Shown: in pieces, positions 45,866 to 54,097 of the stretch
How the letters are laid out: each line of letters begins with the position of its first letter
Numbering within the stretch: position 1 is the first letter of the stretch
Assembly: GCA_963824985.1 (NCBI GenBank)
Contig: CAWGRQ010000034.1
Location: 124,001-188,000, forward strand
Origin: JAFNAG01 sp963824985
GTDB taxonomy: Bacteria; Acidobacteriota; UBA6911
DNA: 64,000 bases
Direction of reading: 5' to 3'
Position numbers and translations under genes: made by a program
The notes under the pieces: generated by a model
Seen by the model: only the letters and a program-made list of their open reading frames with translations
The model's database searches: none
What the model was told of the DNA's origin: nothing

Positions 45866-46990
45866 TCAGCGGATGATCGGGCCGGAGAATACCGCTTCGA
45901 AGGCGTTTCCCGGAACGGTTTTGAGCTGGTTAAGGTCGGAGTCGTTCCAGCGGGTATCGGTTGCGCCGGTGAAGAACCAATCGGACCCGTTATCGGCGAG
46001 GATCATCCCGTAATTCTTCATGGCGGTCAGGATCACCTTCGAGGCACCGGTGAACCGGGCGATGTCGTAGTCGGCCTTGAGGCGGACCCGCAAGCCCATC
46101 GGTGGAGCCGCCGGATCCGTATTGCTGCTGGCATAGTGAGTCGCGGGATGGATGAACGCCCTCTGCGTCGACTGCACCGTAAAGCGGATGGCGTGGCGAA
46201 TCTCGCCGGCGGAGATCTCATCATACCGGATCAGTCCGGGAAGAATCGGGAGGCCGGCGGCGTCGGCTGAGGTCCAGTAATCAGGACGCAGGCGGTTGGA
46301 ATTCAGGTCGAATACGGCGCCGGAGCCGCACTCCCAGCCGGGCCCAATGTAATGCGAATCATAGGTCTCATAGAGCAGACCGTTATCCTTGTCGAGGACC
46401 AGCACATGCCGGTCACCCGTCGAGGTGGCGCCGCCCTCTACCGGAGCGTCAGGAGGAATCGGATAGGGGCCCGGATCGCTCTCATCCGCGTAGTAGAAGC
46501 TTACGGGCACCTTGGGCTGCGTGCCCGATACCACGACATAGGGAATGCCGTAGGTCGGATTGGATCCGAAGTCCGGATGCAGAAACCTGGAGCCGCCGTT
46601 CATGTGGGCGATGTAAACGTCCGAATTGTCATCCACAGGGTCGCCGGAAATATCGCGATTCCACGGATTGTCGGCCGGAAAGATCTGACATCCTTCAATT
46701 CGGGGTGGACCGCCGTTCGGATCGGGAATCTCCAGGATGCGGTTAACCAGCAACTGCAGGTCGAGGACATTCAGGCCGCCGTCGCCGTTGAAATCGCCGC
46801 CTGGAGACTGGATTCCGGAAAGAATGGAGTTCACCTCGATCTGAAGGTCCAGGACATTGGTTGCGCCGTCATGGTTCAAATCGTAGTCAGCCTGAGGAAT
46901 CAAGGCAGGCGCCGCAATGCCGTAGCCAACGATAATAAGAACCGCTGCTGTAATTAGCGCGGACCAGGTTCGGACTGCCGGTTTTTCGCA
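45866..46990 (-). CDS. secreted protein with two dockerin-type calcium repeats
   Basis: A 374-residue protein. Hydrophobic signal WSALITAAVLIIVGYGIAAPA, then two dockerin-like EF-hand repeats (DYDLNHDGATNVLDLQ and GDFNGDGGLNVLDLQ, about residues 35-85). A 280-residue beta-rich domain follows (SRFLHPDFGSNPTYGIPYVVV, DRHVLVLDKDNGLLYETYD, GLRVRLKADYDIARFTGAS) that I do not recognise as a known enzyme. N-terminal dockerins are unusual, since they are more often C-terminal. The TTG start at 46990 is preferred because GGAGGT lies 6 bases upstream; a GTG at 47020 is possible. Confidence 0.65.
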   Translation of the reverse strand, partial: CEKPAVRTWSALITAAVLIIVGYGIAAPALIPQADYDLNHDGATNVLDLQIEVNSILSGIQSPGGDFNGDGGLNVLDLQLLVNRILEIPDPNGGPPRIEGCQIFPADNPWNRDISGDPVDDNSDVYIAHMNGGSRFLHPDFGSNPTYGIPYVVVSGTQPKVPVSFYYADESDPGPYPIPPDAPVEGGATSTGDRHVLVLDKDNGLLYETYDSHYIGPGWECGSGAVFDLNSNRLRPDYWTSADAAGLPILPGLIRYDEISAGEIRHAIRFTVQSTQRAFIHPATHYASSNTDPAAPPMGLRVRLKADYDIARFTGASKVILTAMKNYGMILADNGSDWFFTGATDTRWNDSDLNQLKTVPGNAFEAVFSGPIIR

Positions 46991-47086
46991 CAAGGCGCCA
47001 CCTCCATGACAAGCCTCCACAGGCTACCCGGGACGTCCGTGAAAGTATGTGACGCCACTCACCTGATCGTCTGGCGAATAAGGTTT

Positions 47087-47180
47087 TTGGGACACGGAGG
47101 AACACGGACAGCGCTTTTGCGGGCGCAAAAGCCCTGCACACGGATTCGATCCATGTTCATCCGTGTCCTGCGATGTCCTG
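47087..47180. repeat. R3 palindrome region (ACACGGA family)
   Basis: GGGACACGGAGGAACACGGA (47087-47106) and the complementary ATCCATGTTCATCCGTGTCC (about 47150-47169) flank a 43-bp centre that includes GCTTTTGCGGGCGCAAAAGC. It lies upstream of the dockerin gene and beside R2 copy 6. Confidence 0.65.
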
Positions 47181-47213
47181 CTTCTTGAAAAATGCGGGTT
47201 GAGGCCCGCTTGA

Positions 47214-47412
47214 ATGGATAGGGGGGATAAGCTGCCTCATCCGCGGCGAGGCTTGTGGATCCGACCGGCGCCGCACACCGTGCGTGTCCTTCCTCAGGTT
47301 CTGATAAGAAGCAATATGTTGACTACGACGTTTGCGCCTCAATTCGAGACGCATTATACACCGGAACCGCGCAACCGGATGCGCCTTTTGGCACACCCCT
47401 ACCTTATTGCAG
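47214..47412. repeat. dispersed repeat R2, copy 6 (full)
   Basis: A 199-bp copy almost identical to copy 3. It directly abuts the 5'-truncated ATPase remnant on its right. No target duplication is visible. Confidence 0.85.
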
Positions 47413-48034
47413 AAACCTCGGGGATTACGCCCGCTTTCTCGATCTGGCGGCCATTCTGAGCGGGCAATGGCTTAACTAGACGAAAATCAGTTCCGACACC
47501 GGGATACCGAAGGAGAGGATTCGCAGGTATGTAGCGTTGCTCGAGGACACCCTGCTCATGTTCCGGCTCCCTGCCTTCGCACCGCGCGGGTGACTCTCAC
47601 GCCGCCTGTCGCAACGGGACAAGTTCCTGCTTTTTGACGTCGGAGTCCGGAACGCGGTGCTCGGCATTCATCGCCGGCCGGTGGCGCCGGACCAGAGAGG
47701 CGCCGTGTTTGAACAATGGATGATCCTTCAGATCATCTACCTGAACCGCGCTTTGCGCCACGGCTGGCGCATCTCGTCCTATCGTACGGAGGCAGGGGCT
47801 GAGGTCGATCTGGTGATCGAGCGGGAAGACGACATCCTCGGTATCGAGATCAAAGCCGGCCGGGGCATTGCGCGGGCCGACACCCGGGGATTGTCCTCGC
47901 TCGTCGAAACGGTCGGCCGGTATAAACCGGTCAGGAAATGGCTGGTCTACGGCGGCGAACAAAGGCAGCTTCTTGAAAACGGTGTGCTCGTCCTTCCATA
48001 CCGGGAAGCGCTGGCAGAGCTCGAGCTCCCGTAA
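47413..48034 (+). pseudogene. AAA ATPase with DUF4143, C-terminal half with two internal stops
   Basis: One frame from the R2 border: LGDYARFLDLAAILSGQWLN, TAG (47476-47478), SSDTGIPKERIRRYVALLED, TGA (47591-47593), KFLLFDVGVRNAVLG and FEQWMILQIIYLNRALRHGW. It ends in the nuclease-like AEVDLVIEREDDILGIEIKA (DUF4143, PD-(D/E)XK-like). The Walker A and B half is missing. Such ATPases are free-standing genes of unclear role, often in accessory DNA. Confidence 0.75.
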
Positions 48035-48557
48035 TCGAAAAAGAGAACATTCACCCGTCCCCCGCTTTGCTCTGGTTCTTTGCCACAATGCCGGAAGAAA
48101 TCTGTGTGTTCACCTGCAATTGATTGCTATGAGAAATGTAATAACAATATCTTGTCCGACTAATGGCTCAGAACCAGGAGATCATGGTCCCCGGAATGGC
48201 TGGCTCTCCCCCTTTTCAGCACAGGTGATGACTGGTCATCCAGCGGCGCGAATTGGCGACTATTCGCAAACCTTCGGAACCAGACGCAAGAATCGTGCAG
48301 CATTCCCACAGAGGACAGCTCGCTTTTGTCCGGCACCCGGAAATGGAGCCGATTCGATTCTTTCGATTCCAAGGAGTTGAAAGCTTCACTTCTACGAACG
48401 GGCCGTTATACCTCCAGGTGGCGGATTATCAGCCGACTGACTTCAACTTCCCACAATCTGTGTCAAGAGCGGCCGGTTCGGAAATCAGTTGACCGCACAT
48501 GATGATTATGGAAGACTAGTCTGCAATACAGACTCATCTGACATAGGAGAGGAGAAG
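48035..48557. other. 523 bp with no supported gene
   Basis: The best frame is 48253-48492 (79 codons, RIVQHSHRGQLAFVRHPEME in the middle), with no family resemblance and no ribosome site. A strong GGAGAGGAG lies before the next gene. Confidence 0.4.
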
Positions 48558-49178
48558 ATGATGATGAAAAAATTGATCGACGACATGCTAAAGCGGCCGG
48601 CCCAACAATCAATGGACGGGCTGAACGAGATCCAGTTTGGAATCGTGTTCCTGTTGTGGGGAGGGGTCAGCGTAGCACTTGAGCTGTGGGGGGCGGGATT
48701 GCCGGAATGGGCAAGATGGTCCTGGCTAGCCCTCTTTCTAGTGGCCGTGTTCCTCTCTGCGACAATCACACGGAGGCTGCGGGCGCGATGGGTCCACCCT
48801 CGAATCGGGTATGTCAAGTGGGCGCCGCCAATAGTGGGAAGACCCGTGATCGCCATGATCCTCGGTGGCGTCGTGAGCTTCCTGACCATCGTTGCCTTGA
48901 CCCGATCATCATCACAAATCCGGTCGTTGCTGCCGGTATTCATCGGCTCGCTGCTGGCAGCGGGCAATTTTGCGTGGTGGATACGGCTGAGAGTCCGGCG
49001 ACTCCTGATCTATGCACTCCTGACGCTGGCATCCGGACTGGTCGCCGGATGGACGTTACCAGGGTGGCTCGGCGCTATAGCTGTCATGTGTTCCGTGAGC
49101 GTGTTCTGTCTCGTCGGCGGCCTTATCGCGCTTCGGCACCTTATGCGCCAGCCGCTGGCTACGGAGGACCAGCCGTGA
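48558..49178 (+). CDS. membrane protein of unknown function
   Basis: A 206-residue protein with about six membrane helices (QFGIVFLLWGGVSVALELWG; WLALFLVAVFLSATI; VIAMILGGVVSFLTIVALT; LLPVFIGSLLAAGNFAWW; LIYALLTLASGLVAGW; VMCSVSVFCLVGGLIAL). The start at 48558 follows GGAGAGGAGAAG. It overlaps the regulator gene by 4 bp (GTGA). Membrane protein plus small winged-helix regulator is a recurring pair in soil bacteria and archaea. The signal sensed is unknown. Confidence 0.72.
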   Translation: MMMKKLIDDMLKRPAQQSMDGLNEIQFGIVFLLWGGVSVALELWGAGLPEWARWSWLALFLVAVFLSATITRRLRARWVHPRIGYVKWAPPIVGRPVIAMILGGVVSFLTIVALTRSSSQIRSLLPVFIGSLLAAGNFAWWIRLRVRRLLIYALLTLASGLVAGWTLPGWLGAIAVMCSVSVFCLVGGLIALRHLMRQPLATEDQP

Positions 49179-49483
49179 AGTCGCTAGCGAAGCAAGCAGT
49201 CGAGTTGGATCGAATCATCCACGAACCGGCGCGCCTGGCGGTAATGGCTCTCCTCTACAGCGCCGAGGAGGCGGACTTCCTCTTCCTGCTGCGGGAGTCG
49301 GGCTTGACCAAGGGCAACCTGCAAAGCCATCTTGCGCGTCTCGAGGGGAGTGGCTACATCGCCATAGAAAAGGGCTTTGTTGGCAAGATTCAGCACACGG
49401 TGTGCAGGCTGACGCCCCTCGGGCGACTGGCGTTCAAACGCTATCGAAGCGAGCTGAAGAAGCTCGCCGGGCAACTCGGCTAA
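49175..49483 (+). CDS. winged-helix transcriptional regulator (ArsR/MarR-like, small)
   Basis: A 102-residue regulator: LDRIIHEPARLAVMALLYSAEE, FLLRESGLTKGNLQSHLARLEGSGYIAIEKGFVGK (recognition helix and wing), then TVCRLTPLGRLAFKRYRSELKKL. The GTG start overlaps the stop of the membrane protein and has GGAGG upstream. It probably represses its own operon. No effector domain or Cys pair for metals is present. Confidence 0.83.
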   Translation: MKSLAKQAVELDRIIHEPARLAVMALLYSAEEADFLFLLRESGLTKGNLQSHLARLEGSGYIAIEKGFVGKIQHTVCRLTPLGRLAFKRYRSELKKLAGQLG

Positions 49484-49705
49484 AAATCCCGCCGTCGCCT
49501 GGAATCGAACTTGTCAGACTGCCACAGGGATCGGAATTACGCGTCGTTACGTGCCTTGAGGCCGCCCAGCCGTTCCTTCGCCTGCCTTGCCAATGTCCGG
49601 GTAGGCCGTAATCCGCCCATGTCTTCCGTTTTTGAAACAGAATGGTGATAAACTGGAACTTTCGCGCGAGGTCAAGGTCTAACAAATCGGGGCATTTGAG
49701 AACAC

Positions 49706-50284
49706 ATGATCAGCTCAAAAGATATCTGTTCTATCTGGCTGCTTTTTCTAGTGGCCATATTGCCAACTCGAATGGCTATATCCGGAACTACTCAAGAAGC
49801 CGCCGATGGGAGGATTGTTTTGACGGTTTCTCCGATACCACCCCAGTGGTCCGCTGAAAATTGGGCTTTCAATGTGACGTTCAGGAATGCCGGGCCAGCC
49901 GATGTTTCCCTGAGTTTGGGTTACAATCTCCGGAACGGCAGAGAGTATCCCGTCAATATTTTCTTAATCTTGAGCAACGCGCAAGGTATGTCCCATGAAC
50001 TCCGTGTTGGCGGAGGCGACAAAGCACCCGGCAATATGGCCAACGATATTGTCAGACTCAAGGCCGGAGGAGAGCACTCCATCAAGTTCGGCCTGGAAGA
50101 ATTGGCTGGATGGCAGCCCTTTTCAGGGAATGGCAAATGGACCGGAACGCTGCGCCCCGGCAATTATCACTTGCACGCTGAATTCAGATGGACCCCAATC
50201 CACTCAACGCCAACAAAACCCGCGCCGGAATACCGCGAAATAATGAACCTCAAGTCTGATGAAATTTCTTTCACAGTCAAATAG
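49706..50284 (+). CDS. hypothetical secreted protein
   Basis: A 192-residue protein with signal-type start ICSIWLLFLVAILPTRMA. It continues as an Ig-like beta sandwich (NWAFNVTFRNAGPADVSLSLGY, GGEHSIKFGLEELAG, GNYHLHAEFRWTP). Such folds occur in extracellular DUF4198-like or GTP-cyclohydrolase-unrelated accessory proteins, and a specific family is not assignable. Downstream GC is lower than in the flanks. Ribosome site is weak. Confidence 0.5.
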   Translation: MISSKDICSIWLLFLVAILPTRMAISGTTQEAADGRIVLTVSPIPPQWSAENWAFNVTFRNAGPADVSLSLGYNLRNGREYPVNIFLILSNAQGMSHELRVGGGDKAPGNMANDIVRLKAGGEHSIKFGLEELAGWQPFSGNGKWTGTLRPGNYHLHAEFRWTPIHSTPTKPAPEYREIMNLKSDEISFTVK

Positions 50285-50392
50285 TGCTTCAGGTCCAAGT
50301 TCAGCAAAGTAGGTTTCCCAAACCGTAATATGCTTTTTATCTGGTTTGGGCTGTAGTTGCCAAACCGGAAAAATCCCCTATTGAACAGCTGA

Positions 50393-50766
50393 CTATCGGC
50401 TCGTTGGATCCCGTTCGGGCTCACTCTTTCCTGCGTCGTGGCGTAACAATTCGATGAGAGTATCGATGATTTGTTGAGCTATTTCTTCCTTGAGCATGCC
50501 GATTTCACCGAGCATCGGGCTGGAGCTTGCCGTAAATAGTTTCCCAGGACGAGCAAAGCTGGTGATTCGCAGTGAACCTTTGCAAAGTTCTCATCCTTGA
50601 TCACGAGCGCATTCGGATCCCCATATGGGTTGCTTGTGATTTGGCACAAGACCCAGTCACCGCGACCTGCGTCTGCTAGTACCACCGCTGGTCGCATTTT
50701 AGATTTGGACAAATCAGAGAATGGGAATGGAACGAGAATTATTTTGCCGACTGCAGGTGAGACCAT
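50393..50766 (-). pseudogene. MazF/PemK-family toxin, frameshifted
   Basis: Starts GKIILVPFPFSDLSKSKMRPAVVLA, the MazF N-terminus, with CQITSNPYGDPNALVI. After DENFAK the family continuation (GSLRITSFARPGKLFT, GEIGMLKEEIAQQIIDTLIELL) is in the next frame and stops at 50393-50395. A one-base loss near 50580 explains it. The open frame instead ends at 50479 with unrelated residues. Overlaps the antitoxin end by 28 bp. Confidence 0.82.
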
Positions 50767-50954
50767 GCAGCATCCTCCTCGGGTCGGCCCCAGTCTGACA
50801 AAGCAGGCTCACTGAGCAGCGCCGTTTCGTCATCCAAACCTTCGGGCTCATCGAGAATAACGACAAGAGCTCTGCGGATCGAACCAAGATGAACGGGCTG
50901 CAGCAGTGTCACCCTTCCCTTATCATCGACCAAGGCCTCAACCGTTTTGATCAT
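50739..50954 (-). CDS. antitoxin of the MazF-type module
   Basis: A 71-residue protein: MIKTVEALVDDKGRVTLLQPV, then RRALVVILDEPEG and an acidic C-terminus ending ALSDWGRPEEDAAWSHL, as in small DUF2281/AbrB-like antitoxins. The start at 50954 is chosen because the conserved beta start begins there. It overlaps the toxin gene. Intact, with a broken partner. Confidence 0.7.
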   Translation of the reverse strand: MIKTVEALVDDKGRVTLLQPVHLGSIRRALVVILDEPEGLDDETALLSEPALSDWGRPEEDAAWSHLQSAK

Positions 50955-51116
50955 GGCTTTCTTCTCCCGGTGGCATTGTACCGCAAAGCAGGCCTGCTGA
51001 ATATGCACATGACCCAATAAATCTGAGAGTTGCAGTAGCGTCGCATTAAAATCACGGCATCTTACTGAAATTATACAGATTTATTGCCTCGTACTCGTGC
51101 TAACTCCTAAGTCGGT

Positions 51117-51509
51117 TTACCGGAAACTTGGATGCCCGCACGACTCTCCAGCGGCGTCTTCCTCCGCAACTTTGCCAAACAGATCAAGCCGGTTCTTTTT
51201 CCGGTAGCTGGCCCATCCGCGGTCCAACGTTTTCATTTGGTCCGGTCCAGCAATTCCGAAGCGTTCCAAAGAGAGGATCATGGCGCGGACACTGACCCTC
51301 GGTTCCCCCGCTGGTCCTGTGTACCCACAGGACCGACAGGTGATGATGGGAGGGCGGATGCCGCCGGCCTCACGAATCCTGTGGAGCATGGAATCCAGCG
51401 AGTCGCGCAACGCGATCAGGCTTTCAAATGACATTTCAAGGCGCCACTCGGCCCGCAACTTTTCGATCATCTCAGGAAACCACACTCGCTGCGGATCGCC
51501 TGCGGCCAT
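51117..51509 (-). CDS. hypothetical protein with a zinc-ribbon-like CxxC
   Basis: A 130-residue protein: helical start (FPEMIEKLRAEWRLEMSFESLIALRDSLDSML), then CRSCGYTG, a single CxxC with a later Cys near the end, and LSLERFGIAGPDQMKTLDRGW. I recognise the pattern from uncharacterised accessory proteins but not the function. The ATG at 51509 has GGGAGG 8-9 bases upstream; the GTG at 51518 is too close to it. Confidence 0.5.
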   Translation of the reverse strand: MAAGDPQRVWFPEMIEKLRAEWRLEMSFESLIALRDSLDSMLHRIREAGGIRPPIITCRSCGYTGPAGEPRVSVRAMILSLERFGIAGPDQMKTLDRGWASYRKKNRLDLFGKVAEEDAAGESCGHPSFR

Positions 51510-51620
51510 GATGTTCACCTCCCTGAAGAAGCGGCAATGCCCCCAGTGCTCAACGTCTTGTACGCCTAATCCTGACAGTCTACGGTACGCCGCGTCCCTT
51601 CGTGGCCGGAATCGAAACGA

Positions 51621-51869
51621 TCACAGTGGCTCAATTCCAATCCGGTCGTTTACCGCACCCCAGTGGCGTTGTTTGCACCCCAAGTATTTTTCCGTCGTTT
51701 GAACGGATACGTGGCCGAGCAGAAACTGGATTTTCTCCAGCTCGCCGCCCGCAGCGTGGCAAAATCTGGCGCAGGAGCGCCTCAGATCGTGAGGCACGAG
51801 TTTCGGAACGCCGAGCGTAACCGCGTATTTTATTACGACGTGCCCGACTGACTTTTCCTGCCCGGGCGA
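51621..51869 (-). pseudogene. tyrosine recombinase (integrase) C-terminal remnant
   Basis: Reads VPHDLRRSCARFCHAAG (box II HxLR, second catalytic Arg), then IQFLLGHVSVQTTEKYLG (GH motif and the nucleophile Tyr), ending GIEP. The first catalytic Arg and the N-terminal DNA-binding domains are absent, because sequence above 51870 belongs to an IS91-type fragment. It lies 1.3 kb from the intact tRNA-Pro, so it is the best candidate for the recombinase that formed the tRNA repeats. Confidence 0.8.
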
Positions 51870-51908
51870 CACAGCGAAACAGGGTGCCGTCGATTATACC
51901 GGCTGCTG

Positions 51909-52082
51909 ATGAAGAGGACATTTTCGATCGACGTTTTGGAATGCGATCGATGCGGTGGGCGCATGAGGATCCTGGCGGCGATCAACCCGCCGGAGGCGAT
52001 CCGCAAGATCCTGGACTGCCTGGAGCTCCATACGCGACCGCCGCCGATCGCCCGGTTTAACGCGCCGCATAACACCCACTGA
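51909..52082 (+). pseudogene. IS91/ISCR-type transposase C-terminal remnant
   Basis: 57 codons: MKRTFSIDVLECDRCGGRMR then AAINPPEAIRKILDCLELHT. The CxxCGGRMRILA zinc element followed by a short helix is the standard end of Y2 rolling-circle transposases of the IS91 family. The catalytic HUH and YY motifs are missing. It is inverted relative to the integrase remnant, with a near-contiguous junction at about 51870-51900. Confidence 0.7.
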
Positions 52083-52296
52083 CTCACACGCTCAGAGTGC
52101 ATTCGGGTCCGTTGGGCTTCTATCCCGCTGGGTCACGCGCGATATGCTTCACCCTCCCATAGGCTCGCAAAAAACGCGACGATATCATACGACACGATCT
52201 GGCGCGCCAGACGATTTTCCGCCGGCAAGCCGCGTGGAATCCCAGTCAGAATCACTGATTGCCAAATATTATCATATATGATAAGTTAGATATCCG

Positions 52297-52635
52297 ATGA
52301 AGCTGACCGCAAAGGAATATCTCTCAGCCGATGGCATAAGCTACTTCCGCGAATGGCTTAACGGTCTTGACATCCGTGTCAAAGCTCGAATCCAGGCGAG
52401 GATTTTGCGATTTGAGATGGGCAACCTCGGTGATCATAAATCCGTTGGCTGAGGAGTGTGGGAAGCCCGTGTTATGTTCGGCCCGGGGTATCGAGTTTAT
52501 TTCGGGAAAGAAGGCCTTTCCATCGTTCTGCTACTCCTTGGCGGCGACAAATCATCCCAGGCAAGAGATATCCGAAAGGCACGGCAGCTTTGGCAGGAAC
52601 ATCTGGAGGCGACGCATCATGGCAAGGCGCACTAA
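52297..52635 (+). pseudogene. RelE/HigB-type toxin (addiction-module killer family) with in-frame TGA
   Basis: One frame of 112 codons: ISYFREWLNGLDIRVKARIQARI, LRFEMGNLGDHKSVG, TGA at 52450-52452, then GVWEARVMFGPGYRVYFGKE and VLLLLGGDKSSQARDIRKA. The motif GPGYRVYF and the GGDKSSQ end are diagnostic. A Gly codon changed to TGA is the likely lesion. Without readthrough only 51 residues are made. ATG 52297 follows an AT-rich promoter-like stretch (TATGATAAGT). Confidence 0.8.
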
Positions 52636-52930
52636 GGATTGGAACAAGGGACTGGCCGAGGATCTTCGGAACCGGGAATTCGCCCGGGAATTTCTCATGG
52701 CCGCAATCGAAGAGGGCATTCCGCTGCAGCATGCGCTCGGCAAGGTCGTGCGCGCTACGGGAGTCAAGGAATTCGCCGCGAAGATCGGCATGGAAAGTCC
52801 GAATCTCTTGCGAGCCATCCATCCGCGCCATAACCCCACGCAGGAAACGATTAACCGCATCCTGAGTCCCCTCGGGCTCAAGCTGAGTCTGGCGCTGATC
52901 GAAAAGCCAAAACGCAGTCATGCAGCTTGA
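52619..52930 (+). CDS. HigA-like antitoxin (XRE/addiction-module family)
   Basis: A 103-residue protein: RTKDWNKGLAEDLRNREFAREFL, then GIPLQHALGKVVRATGVKEFAAKIGMESPNLLRAI, a helix-turn-helix, and TQETINRILSPLGLKLSLALI. This is the usual toxin-first partner of RelE/HigB-type killers. It overlaps the toxin frame by 17 bp. Its own ribosome site would lie in the toxin (CTGGAGG, 52603-52609), so it can be made although the toxin is broken. Confidence 0.82.
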   Translation: MARRTKDWNKGLAEDLRNREFAREFLMAAIEEGIPLQHALGKVVRATGVKEFAAKIGMESPNLLRAIHPRHNPTQETINRILSPLGLKLSLALIEKPKRSHAA

Positions 52931-53092
52931 TTTCGATCGAACCAGTATCACGCACTGCCCTGAAAATACGCGCTGTGGCGGCGCAAACGCACAGTTGATT
53001 TTCTGTTATTACACAAGCCACCCCACACGGAGGCCGTTTTTTGCCCTTGCCAGCTCTAAGTAGTTGATTTTAAATGATTTAATTTCTAGAGG

Positions 53093-53172
<80 letters not shown>

Positions 53173-53206
53173 TCCAAAGTCAGTGCGAAATGCTAGCTTA
53201 AATCAT

Positions 53207-53989
53207 TCAGCCGATCAACCCAATTCCTGGGACCCTCAGGCGGCGGAACAGACGCGGGGGATCTTTGCGGAAGCGGTCCGCCAGGGCATAATCGGTCTGA
53301 TCGCGCTGCAGCGGTGTCACCGAAACATACTGATCCATTACCGCCCGGAAATCCTGGGGCAGCGCGGACCGCACCGGATCCTCGGCACTTTCCGGATCTC
53401 CGCTCCCCGCGATCCCGTTGTGGTCGAGAGAGTTGAAGTGCGGGTAGTGAAGGGAGCACCCTTGCCGGGTGATCTTCACCCCCCGTATCCGGCGCACCGG
53501 GATATTCACGTTGAGACAGATACCCCCATCCGCCTGGTGCGCCAGCATAGTCTTGACCAGGAGCTTGATAAACTTCGCCCCCCGGTGAAAACGGATCGGA
53601 CGATCGTCATAAGCCTGCGATATCGCCAGCGCCGCCAGTCCCCGCCGCGAAGCCTCGCGCGCCCCCGCCACCGTCCCGGAATACATGATGTCGTCGCCGA
53701 GGTTGGCACCGTGATTGATTCCCGATATGACCAGATCCGGGCGCACGGTCAGGATATTCGACAGGGCATGGATAACACAATCGGCGGGAGTGCCGTCAAC
53801 GGTATAGTGGTTGCCGTCTCGCTGCGTGGTTTCCAGGGCGGATCGAACCGTAATGCTGTGGCTGACGGCACTTCGTTCCTGGTCAGGCGCAACTATAACC
53901 AGTTCGGCCAGGCCCTCGAGGCAATTTTCGAGTGTGCGCAAGCCTTCCGCGTCAATGCCGTCGTCGTTGGTAAGGAGAATCAGGGCCAC
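53207..53989 (-). CDS. surE: 5'/3'-nucleotidase SurE
   Basis: A 260-residue survival-protein phosphatase that dephosphorylates nucleoside monophosphates. The start LILLTNDDGIDAEGL carries the metal-binding DD. LVIVAPDQERSAVSH and PDLVISGINHGANLGDDIMYSGTVAGAREA are family signatures (Ser and Asn metal/phosphate ligands). The GTG at 53989 is taken as start because the upstream frame only covers the tRNA. It lies 12 bp below tRNA-Pro(GGG), so it is probably in a mixed tRNA-mRNA operon. Confidence 0.94.
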   Translation of the reverse strand: MALILLTNDDGIDAEGLRTLENCLEGLAELVIVAPDQERSAVSHSITVRSALETTQRDGNHYTVDGTPADCVIHALSNILTVRPDLVISGINHGANLGDDIMYSGTVAGAREASRRGLAALAISQAYDDRPIRFHRGAKFIKLLVKTMLAHQADGGICLNVNIPVRRIRGVKITRQGCSLHYPHFNSLDHNGIAGSGDPESAEDPVRSALPQDFRAVMDQYVSVTPLQRDQTDYALADRFRKDPPRLFRRLRVPGIGLIG

Positions 53990-54001
53990 AATAAATAGAT
54001 T

Positions 54002-54078
54002 TGGTCGGGACGAGTGGATTTGAACCACCGACCACACGCACCCCAAGCGTGTGCGCTACCAGGCTGCGCTACGTCCCG
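54002..54078 (-). tRNA. tRNA-Pro(GGG)
   Basis: 77 nt with encoded CCA. Acceptor CGGGACG/CGTCCCG, D arm GCGCAGCCTGGTAGCGC, anticodon stem CACGC/GCGTG with loop TTGGGGT (anticodon GGG at 54042-54044), and T arm GGTGG-TTCAAAT-CCACT. Intact. Sits between merR and surE on the same strand. Confidence 0.95.
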
Positions 54079-54097
54079 ACCGCCAGAAGCAAAAGTA

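Noticed and set aside
15268..47412. A conserved 48-codon frame inside the full R2 copies (MRLELRRKRRSQHIAS...)
   Set aside because: The frame is open in the three full copies but only because the copies are near identical. It has no ribosome site, no family match and is lost in the partial copies. Treated as repeat sequence.
15268..47412. R2 as an integron attC site
   Set aside because: No RYYYAAC/GTTRRRY pair is present and no integron integrase or cassette array is visible.
52297..52635. TGA in the toxin as selenocysteine or recoding
   Set aside because: The residue at this place is a loop Gly-like position, no SECIS-like hairpin was seen, and four sibling toxins are also broken, so simple nonsense is more likely.
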